A stretch of 56,861 nt of DNA, taken from NCBI GenBank assembly GCA_015478665.1, contig JADMII010000006.1:1-56861 (forward strand), in the 5' to 3' direction. The number at the start of each line of letters is the position of its first letter. The stretch's first letter is position 1. The stretch is from Dehalococcoidia bacterium (GTDB taxonomy: Bacteria > Chloroflexota > Dehalococcoidia > DSTF01 > JACRBR01). A model generated the notes under the pieces. That model saw only the letters and a program-made list of their open reading frames with translations. It was not told the origin of the DNA and ran no database searches. Position numbers and translations under genes: made by a program. Positions 50,711-56,861 of this stretch are shown here, piece by piece.

Positions 50711-51880
50711 CTATGGTCGCGCGATGATCAGCGAGGCATTGGCGCCGAGGCCGAACGCGTTCACCATCGCCTTCGAACCGAGCAGCCGGCGGACGTCGCC
50801 GGCGACGAGTTCGAGGCCGCCGCACGCCGGGTCCTGCTGCTCGAGGTTCAGCGTCGGCGGGATAAGGCCGGACTGCAGGCAGAAGATCGCTGCAAGCACG
50901 CCGAACGCGCCCGAAGCGCCGAGCGCATGACCGAGGGCGCCCTTGATCGACGTCACCCAGAGCCGGTCCTTGTTCGGGCCCCAGACGCGGTTGATCGCCT
51001 GACCCTCGAGCGCGTCGAGCGTGGGGCCGATGCCGCCGCCGCTGCCGAAGATCACGTCGATCTCACCCTGCAGCGTGATCTCCCACGAGCGCAACGCCGC
51101 CTGCATCGCCCGCGCGATATCGGTCGGGTTCGCGGCGGCATGCGCGACCGGCGCGCGGTTGAACGTCGCGCCGTAGCCTTCGATGTAGCCGAGGATGTGG
51201 GCGCCGCGGCGCACCGCCAGTTCCTCATCCTCCAGCACGACCATCGCCGCGCCCTCGCTCAGCGCGAATCCGTCGGCGCTCGCGTCGTACGGTCGGACAG
51301 CGTGCGCCGGGTCGTCGTTGCGATGCGTGAGCAGGCCGTGGCCGTCGAAGTGCGCCACCCATTGCGGCGAGAGCGGCGACTCGGCGCCGCCGGCGACGGC
51401 GGCGGCGCAGTGCTCGCCACGGATCCACTCCGCCGCCTGGCCGATGGCCATCAGCCCCGAAGGCGCGGCGTTCTGGAGCTGGCTCACCGGCCCGCCGGCG
51501 CTTACGGTCCGCGCGATCGTCATCGCCGTCGAGACGGAGCCTTCGCCGGGCAGCTCGCAGCCGACGGCGACGCCGATCGCCGCCGTGCTCTCGCTCGTGA
51601 TCGGCAGCGTGCTCTGGATCAGCGCCTGGATCGCCGCATCGGCGGCGAAGAGCGCGCGCCGATCCATCCACGCGGCGGCCTCCGGGTCGATGTCCTCGCG
51701 CGCGGCGTACCCGGGCACCTCGCCGCCCACGCGGCAACCGAGCGACGAGGCGTCGAACGAGGTGATGGCGCGCAGGCCGCTGCGGCCTTCGCTCAGGCCC
51801 GCCCAGAGCGACGCGGCGTCGCGCCCGAACGGCGAGACGGCGCCGACACCCGTGATGCAGACGCGCTTCGAGTCCGCCAT
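50711..51880 (-). CDS. FabF-like ketosynthase lacking catalytic Cys
   Basis: A 389-residue thiolase-fold protein aligned over its length with beta-ketoacyl-ACP synthase II (MADSKRVCITGVGAVSPFGR, EGAAMVVLEDEELAVRRGAH, SIKGALGHALGASGAFGV). The active-site Cys is replaced by Ala (LQNAAPSGLMAIGQAAEW, about 139), and the first active-site His region NAHGT by FGSGGG (about 278-283); the Lys and second His (about 313 and 318) are kept. It therefore cannot be a normal condensing enzyme and resembles chain-length-factor-type partners. The promoter is leaderless-type (TACCTT, six bases). It is convergent with the enoyl-CoA hydratase gene. Confidence 0.88.
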   Translation of the reverse strand: MADSKRVCITGVGAVSPFGRDAASLWAGLSEGRSGLRAITSFDASSLGCRVGGEVPGYAAREDIDPEAAAWMDRRALFAADAAIQALIQSTLPITSESTAAIGVAVGCELPGEGSVSTAMTIARTVSAGGPVSQLQNAAPSGLMAIGQAAEWIRGEHCAAAVAGGAESPLSPQWVAHFDGHGLLTHRNDDPAHAVRPYDASADGFALSEGAAMVVLEDEELAVRRGAHILGYIEGYGATFNRAPVAHAAANPTDIARAMQAALRSWEITLQGEIDVIFGSGGGIGPTLDALEGQAINRVWGPNKDRLWVTSIKGALGHALGASGAFGVLAAIFCLQSGLIPPTLNLEQQDPACGGLELVAGDVRRLLGSKAMVNAFGLGANASLIIARP

Positions 51881-51886
51881 GCGGTG

Positions 51887-51892
51887 AAGGTA
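51887..51892 (-). promoter_or_regulatory. -10 element TACCTT, six bases before ATG
   Basis: On the minus strand TACCTT, CACCGC, then the ATG at 51880. Confidence 0.5.
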
Positions 51893-51912
51893 GCCTCTGG
51901 TCGCGCGGCGCG

Positions 51913-53397
51913 CTACCGGCGCACCCCCTCGGCCGCTGGCGTGCCGCCGTGCTCCTGCTGCGCCGCCAGATGCGCGATGTAGCGCGCCATCGCCCGCGCG
52001 GCGCGGTCGACGCTCGGGTACACGGCGAGGCGCGCGTCCGTGAGGCGCTGACGGCCGCCTTCGACCGCGCGCCACTTCGTCTCGTCCGGCGAGTCGGCGA
52101 CGCCGAGCACGAAGGCGATCGGCTTCTCCGCGCGCTCGCCGATCTCGGCGAAGCGCCCGACCAGGTGCGCCATGCGGTCGACGGCGTCGGGCCGTCCGAG
52201 CACCCAGTCCTCGCCGACGTTGGCGATGAGCCCGTCGAGCTCCGGACTGGCCAGCATCATCTCGAGCACGCGGGCGCCGGAGACGGCGCTGCCGGCGAGG
52301 ATCGACTGGTCGACGGGATTATCGACCCAGTCCGCGAGCTCCGGCGCGCGCTCGCGCAGCATGACGCGGATCGCCGCGGGGAGCTTCGGGACGCGCAGGC
52401 CGGCCTCTTCGCAGACGTCGGCGGACTGCACGGCGCGGCCGCCGCCACCGCCGACCACGCCGACCGCCGGGGCGGCGCCGAGCGCGTGCGCTTCGACGCG
52501 CAGGAAGGCGAAGGCGACGAGCATGTCGATCAGATCGTCGAAGGTGGAGACCTCGACGGCGCCCGCCTGCCGGAGCATGGCGCTCCACACCTGGCGCCGG
52601 CCCGCCAGCGCTGCCGTGTGCGAGGCCGCCGTGCGCGACCCGGCGCCCGTGCGTCCGCCCTTGAGCACGACGACGGGCTTGGCGCCGGCGCAGCGCCGCA
52701 GCGCCTCAAACAGCCGCCGGCCGTCGCCGGTGCCCTCGATGTAGGCGCCGACGACGCGCGTATCGTCGTCATCGGCGAGATAGTCGAGGAAGTCGGCCTC
52801 GCTGAGGTCGAGCGCGTTGCCGTAGCTCACGACCTTGCTGAAGCGCAGGCCGCGCGCCGCGCCGTGCAGCATCAGCTCGACGGAGTTGTTGCCGCTCTGC
52901 GAGAGGAAGGCGACGTCGCCGGGCTCGCGCGGCAAGTCCGGCCGGAAGGCCATGCCGCCCACCGCGTCGTACACGCCCATGCAGTTCGGCCCGATAACGC
53001 GGATGCCGGCGTCGGATGCGCGTCGCGCGACGTCGCGCTCGAGCGCCGCGGCGCCGGCGTCGCCGGTCTCGGCGAAGCGGCCGGTGAAGAGGTGCAGCGT
53101 GCGCACGCCCTTCGCGCGGCACTCGTCGATGAGCGGCAGCACCGCGGGCGCCGGCACGCACGAGATCGCGTAGTCGACGTCGCCCGGCACCGCCGCGAGC
53201 GTCGGGTAGGCCGGCAGGCCGGCGATCTCCGTCGCGCGCGGGTTGATCGGGTAGATCGGCCCCCGGAAGCCGAAGTCGATCAGCGAGCGGACGTAATCGT
53301 GCCCGGGCGAGTCGGCGTTCGACGAGGCGCCGACGACGGCGACGCTCGCCGGCCGGAAGACCGCGTCGGTGACGCCCGACGTCGCGGCAGATCCCAT
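51913..53397 (-). CDS. NDP-forming acyl-CoA synthetase, alpha-type (CoA-binding and ligase domains only)
   Basis: A 494-residue protein. The N-terminal CoA-binding Rossmann domain (VAVVGASSNADSPGHDYVRS, PIYPINPRATEIAGLPAYPT, GIRVIGPNCMGVYDAVGG) is followed by succinyl-CoA-ligase-like domains with FLSQSGNNSVELMLHGAARG and ASHTAALAGRRQVW, where the His is phosphorylated in the family. The C-terminal ATP-grasp domain or beta subunit is absent and not encoded nearby. It would make an acyl-CoA with an ADP-forming mechanism if a beta partner exists. TAGACT is exactly six bases before the ATG. Confidence 0.88.
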   Translation of the reverse strand: MGSAATSGVTDAVFRPASVAVVGASSNADSPGHDYVRSLIDFGFRGPIYPINPRATEIAGLPAYPTLAAVPGDVDYAISCVPAPAVLPLIDECRAKGVRTLHLFTGRFAETGDAGAAALERDVARRASDAGIRVIGPNCMGVYDAVGGMAFRPDLPREPGDVAFLSQSGNNSVELMLHGAARGLRFSKVVSYGNALDLSEADFLDYLADDDDTRVVGAYIEGTGDGRRLFEALRRCAGAKPVVVLKGGRTGAGSRTAASHTAALAGRRQVWSAMLRQAGAVEVSTFDDLIDMLVAFAFLRVEAHALGAAPAVGVVGGGGGRAVQSADVCEEAGLRVPKLPAAIRVMLRERAPELADWVDNPVDQSILAGSAVSGARVLEMMLASPELDGLIANVGEDWVLGRPDAVDRMAHLVGRFAEIGERAEKPIAFVLGVADSPDETKWRAVEGGRQRLTDARLAVYPSVDRAARAMARYIAHLAAQQEHGGTPAAEGVRR

Positions 53398-53403
53398 GCC
53401 GCG

Positions 53404-53409
53404 AGTCTA
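53404..53409 (-). promoter_or_regulatory. -10 element TAGACT, six bases before ATG
   Basis: On the minus strand TAGACT, CGCGGC, then the ATG at 53397. The same hexamer and spacing occur at 8485-8490. Confidence 0.6.
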
Positions 53410-53675
53410 TGCGATCGCGATGCCGAGCGCGAAGCCGCTCGCGATCGTCGCCGCGGCCGGCGCACGGCTCGCGCGCGCATCGGCCTCCACGGCCTCGCCG
53501 GCGCCTGACAACAGAACACGTGGGGAAACGAAATGACATTCAGGTTTCGAAACTCCCGCGCCGGCCGGCCACGCGCCACCATCTCCCCTCACCCGCAAGC
53601 CGGGGAAGATGACGGCAGATCCGCCATACTGGGATCGGCCGCCGGCACCCGAGCCGCCGCCTCTGGAGATGCCCT

Positions 53676-54053
53676 ATGACCACCGCGCCGCACAACCAAC
53701 TCACGCCCGAAGAACGCTACATCATCGAGCAGAAGGGCACCGAGCGCCCCTTCACCGGCGAGTACGACGACTTCTACGAGCCCGGCACCTACATCTGTCG
53801 CCGCTGCAACGCGGAGCTCTACCGCTCCAGCGACAAGTTCGATGCCGGCTGCGGCTGGCCGGCCTTCGACGACGAGATCCCCGGCGCCGTCACCCGCCTA
53901 CCCGACCCCGACGGCCGCCGCACCGAGATCGCGTGCGCCCGCTGCCGCGCCCACCTCGGCCACGTCTTCGTCGGCGAGCGCCTCACCGGCAAGGACACGC
54001 GCCACTGCGTCAACTCGCTCTCGATGCGCTTCGTCGCGGCCGGCGCGCGCTGA
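53676..54053 (+). CDS. msrB: Peptide-methionine (R)-S-oxide reductase MsrB
   Basis: A 125-residue repair enzyme reducing methionine-R-sulfoxide in proteins. The zinc site is CRRC (about 41-44) and CARC (about 87-90). The catalytic Cys is in [12 protein letters not shown] (about 111), and [13 protein letters not shown] carries the possible resolving Cys. [20 protein letters not shown] is a family signature. GGAG lies seven bases before the ATG. No msrA is nearby. Confidence 0.96.
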   Translation: MTTAPHNQLTPEERYIIEQKGTERPFTGEYDDFYEPGTYICRRCNAELYRSSDKFDAGCGWPAFDDEIPGAVTRLPDPDGRRTEIACARCRAHLGHVFVGERLTGKDTRHCVNSLSMRFVAAGAR

Positions 54054-54060
54054 ACGCATC

Positions 54061-54099
54061 GTGCTGCGGATCGGCGTGCGGACCGCGCCGATCGAGCAC
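54061..54099. terminator. Hairpin between convergent msrB and HAD genes
   Basis: GATCGGCG (54069-54076) pairs with CGCCGATC (54086-54093), with an outer stem GTGCT (54061-54065) and AGCAC (54095-54099). It is probably a shared terminator. Confidence 0.6.
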
Positions 54100-54176
54100 C
54101 GGCGCCACAAGCGGGTACCCAGGCGCCGCCACGGCAGCCCGCCGCGGGTAGCCGTCCGCCCGACGATGCATCGATT

Positions 54177-54905
54177 TCACACCGCCCGCGCGTCGATCGC
54201 ATCGACGACCGTCAGCACGTCGGTCAGCGCCCGCACCACGGGTGCGTCGATCGCCGGCGCCGCGCCCTCGCGGTCGATGAGCACCGGGTGCATCCCCGCC
54301 GCGCGCGACCCCAGCACGTCCGCCAGATAGGAGTCGCCGACGTAGACCGTCTCGTCGGCGGCCACGTCGGCCCGGCTCAGCGCGTACAGGAAGATCTCCC
54401 GATGCGGCTTCGAAGCCCCGACCACCGCCGACGCCACCACGAAGTCCATCAGCCGCGTGATCTCGTGCGCATGCAGGATCGGCAGCAGATCCGTCCCCCA
54501 GTCCGAGACGACGCCCTGCACCAGCCCCCGCGCGCGCGCCGCCCGCAGCGCGTCGAGCACTTCCGGGAACGGGTACCACTGCGCCGGGTCGTTGTACCAG
54601 TCGAACATCGCGCTCCCCGCCGAAAGCAACTGCGCCCGCGCCGCGCCCGGCGCCGCATCGCGCAGCGCGTACGCGTAGTACTCCGACCAGAAGGTGCGCG
54701 CGGCGGCGTCCGACGTGTACGCGCCCAGGCCATCTTCGCCGAGCCGGCTGTAGAAAAACGTCGCCACGTCCGGGAACGCCCCTCGATGCTGCGCCTCGAT
54801 ATCAATCCCCAGCTGGTGCGCGAGGAAGTCCCACAGCTCCTCGACGCCCGGTCGCGGCCGCACCAGCGTGTGCCCGGCGTCGTAGGAGATCGCACGGATC
54901 GTCAT
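54177..54905 (-). CDS. HAD superfamily hydrolase (REG-2/HDHD3-like)
   Basis: A 242-residue phosphatase-like protein with a helical cap. Motif I is AISYDAGHTLV, where the first Asp is present but the second position is Gly rather than Asp. Then come GVVSDWGTDLLP (motif II), a Lys in VGASKPHREIFLYAL and VYVGDSYLADVLGSRAAGM (motif IV). Loss of the second motif-I Asp may change the reaction, but similar DAGxT variants exist. AGGAG is four bases before the ATG. It follows the esterase gene by 33 bases on the same strand. Confidence 0.85.
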   Translation of the reverse strand: MTIRAISYDAGHTLVRPRPGVEELWDFLAHQLGIDIEAQHRGAFPDVATFFYSRLGEDGLGAYTSDAAARTFWSEYYAYALRDAAPGAARAQLLSAGSAMFDWYNDPAQWYPFPEVLDALRAARARGLVQGVVSDWGTDLLPILHAHEITRLMDFVVASAVVGASKPHREIFLYALSRADVAADETVYVGDSYLADVLGSRAAGMHPVLIDREGAAPAIDAPVVRALTDVLTVVDAIDARAV

Positions 54906-54938
54906 CGTGCTCCTGCGGCGGGACGGCTGGCCTGGCCG

Positions 54939-56009
54939 TCACCGCGCCACTGCGTATCGTGTGAAGAACGACCAGATCGCCTTCGTCGCGTCGATCTGGT
55001 CCGTCGTATACCCGAAAATCGCCGCGCCGGCCTTCGTCTTGCTCACCGCTTCCAGCACCGCGCTGCCCGGCCACGTGTGCCCGCCGTCGGCGACGACGTA
55101 GAAGCGCACCATCGCGCCATCACGGCAGCCAGCGAAGGTGCGCTCCTCGACGTCACTGCCGGCCTGCGCCACGGCCGGCTTCGCGTCGCACCCCTCCGCC
55201 TTCGTCCATAGCGCGACGGCGTCTTCGACCGGCGGGAAGCCGGCCTGGTTCACCGGCGGGCACGCCGGCGTCGCGCTGCCCACCGGCGTGCCGGAGAGGA
55301 GCGCCGTGAGCGCCGGCCCCAGGCCGCCGCAGAACGGCAAGATCACGTCCTGCTTCCCCCAGAACACGATGATCGGCATCGCGCGCTGCGGACTGCATCC
55401 AGCCGGCCGCTGGATCCCCGAGACCAGCCCGATCGCCGCGATGCGGCCGCTCATCGCGCACGCCAGCAGCGACGACATGAGGCCGCCGTCCGAGAGGCCC
55501 GTCGAGTACACGCGCGCCTCGTCGACGCATGCCGCCGCCTCGACCGCGTCGAGCATCGCGCCGATGAACTGCAGGTCCACGTTGCCGGGCCGCTGCTCCG
55601 TGTCCCAGCGCGACGGCGCCCCCAGCGCCTGCGGCGTCAGCACGATGAGCTTCTGCTGCTCGGCCAGCGGCTCGAACGCCGTCAATGCCACTTGCTGGTC
55701 AATGTTGCTGCCGAGGCCGTGGATGTTGATGACGATCGGCAGCGGCTTCCCCGCAGCCGCCGCCGGCAGATAGCGCCGATAGCTCCGCTGCACGCCGGCG
55801 ATGCTGATCTGCTGCGTCGTCGCGCCCCCGGCCGGCGCCGCCGCCGCGCAGCCTGCGGACGCGCGCGGCGCCACGGCGGCGAGCGGCGTCGGCGACGCGA
55901 TCCCGGCTGGCAGCGTCGTCTTCGCCGCCTTGCCGCCGGAACTGCAAGCGGCCGCGAGCAGGAGGATGAGAAGACTGCCGATGAGCCAGAGCACGCTTCG
56001 CGCTGTCAT
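54939..56009 (-). CDS. Polyhydroxybutyrate depolymerase/LpqC-type esterase lipoprotein
   Basis: A 356-residue exported alpha/beta hydrolase. The lipoprotein signal has a lipobox at LLAAAC (Cys about 22). The catalytic domain shows VINIHGLGSNIDQQ (oxyanion loop), STGLSDGGLMSSLLAC (nucleophile Ser about 173 in GxSxG) and ADGGHTWPGS (catalytic His). It is close to PHB depolymerase/feruloyl-esterase-like proteins. The ATG at 56009 is seven bases after AGGTGG; an upstream ATG at 56024 is less likely. TAGACT at 56064-56069 is the -10 candidate. Confidence 0.88.
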   Translation of the reverse strand: MTARSVLWLIGSLLILLLAAACSSGGKAAKTTLPAGIASPTPLAAVAPRASAGCAAAAPAGGATTQQISIAGVQRSYRRYLPAAAAGKPLPIVINIHGLGSNIDQQVALTAFEPLAEQQKLIVLTPQALGAPSRWDTEQRPGNVDLQFIGAMLDAVEAAACVDEARVYSTGLSDGGLMSSLLACAMSGRIAAIGLVSGIQRPAGCSPQRAMPIIVFWGKQDVILPFCGGLGPALTALLSGTPVGSATPACPPVNQAGFPPVEDAVALWTKAEGCDAKPAVAQAGSDVEERTFAGCRDGAMVRFYVVADGGHTWPGSAVLEAVSKTKAGAAIFGYTTDQIDATKAIWSFFTRYAVAR

Positions 56010-56317
56010 GTCGCCACCTGCCATCGTGCAGCCGCCGTCCGATCGGGGATCCTGTCTGCGACGAGTCTAGGGCGTGCCGCGCGTGGAGGCGAGGCTTCCT
56101 TCGTACCGCTGATCGTCGCACTCGCCAGCGCGCGGCCCGCGGCGCCGGATGCGCCTACGGCCGCGCGACGTGAACCATCGCCATCCCCGCGCGCAGCGAC
56201 AACGGAGCGCGCGCTGGCGATGCCCCGTACCCGCGCTGTCGCCTGCGCGGCCCCGTGGTATCATGCGGCGTCGGGCCGGGGCGGGCAACGCTGCCCATCG
56301 GCGCCACGGACACCACC
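56010..56317. other. Divergent intergenic region with two -10 candidates
   Basis: About 300 bases between the esterase and prs. TAGACT (56064-56069, minus strand) and TATCAT (56259-56264, plus strand) are probable -10 elements for the two genes. I see no supported gene in it. Confidence 0.5.

Positions 56318-56861
<544 letters not shown>

Noticed and set aside
53410-53450. GCGATCGC-containing inverted repeat near the acyl-CoA synthetase promoter
   Set aside because: The stem is interrupted by a six-base bulge and such words are common in this GC-rich DNA, so no function is claimed.

Overview
The window is GC-rich, gene-dense chromosomal DNA with no phage genes, insertion sequences, CRISPR arrays or rRNA. 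The gene content points to a Chloroflexota bacterium, probably Dehalococcoidia-like. It has a coenzyme F420 synthesis cluster (cofD-cofC-nitroreductase), an 11-gene complex I operon without the NADH-input genes nuoE, nuoF and nuoG, CaiB/BaiF CoA-transferases, a P450-ferredoxin pair and a FliA/WhiG-type sigma factor. This placement is inference from gene content, not from a phylogeny.

Layout. 1-500: the 3' end of a tRNA-Met and two very small minus-strand genes. 650-4850 (minus): a methylmalonyl-CoA epimerase-like protein, a J-like/SH3 membrane protein, a D-aminoacylase-like amidohydrolase and a Gfo/Idh/MocA oxidoreductase. 5.3-11.1 kb: LCP cell-wall ligase, class I glutamine-amidotransferase-like hydrolase, TPR protein, metallo-beta-lactamase-fold hydrolase, SRPBCC protein, amino-acid-type binding lipoprotein and a small coiled-coil protein. 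11.3-13.5 kb: F420 genes. 13.6-19.7 kb: membrane and envelope genes (PH-domain protein, glycosyltransferase, HPP protein, SRPBCC protein, ABC exporter). 19.8-24.1 kb: two CoA-transferases converging on a second amidohydrolase. 24.4-26.2 kb: sigma factor coupled to an oxidoreductase-like protein. 26.6-30.6 kb: a split PEP-synthase-like phosphotransferase and an MFS transporter. 30.7-32.2 kb: small HTH protein and an L,D-transpeptidase lipoprotein. 32.4-42.7 kb (minus): nuoABCDHIJKLMN. 43-48 kb: secreted and membrane proteins, a tandem nitrilase and a PIG-L deacetylase. 48.3-53.4 kb: P450, ferredoxin and enoyl-CoA hydratase converging on a cysteine-less ketosynthase and an NDP-forming acyl-CoA synthetase. 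53.6 kb to the end: MsrB, HAD phosphatase, esterase lipoprotein and a truncated ribose-phosphate pyrophosphokinase.

How the genes fit together. The complex I operon should form a proton-pumping quinone reductase that takes electrons from something other than NADH through NuoEFG. The nearby F420 genes make F420H2 one candidate donor; ferredoxin is another. Several enzymes lack residues their families normally use for catalysis: the ketosynthase, the second nitrilase domain, the first CoA-transferase, the second amidohydrolase and the sigma-linked oxidoreductase. Several genes have a -10-like hexamer exactly six bases before the start codon and no Shine-Dalgarno sequence, which suggests leaderless transcription. 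Others, including most multi-gene operons, have clear Shine-Dalgarno sites or overlapping stop/start codons.
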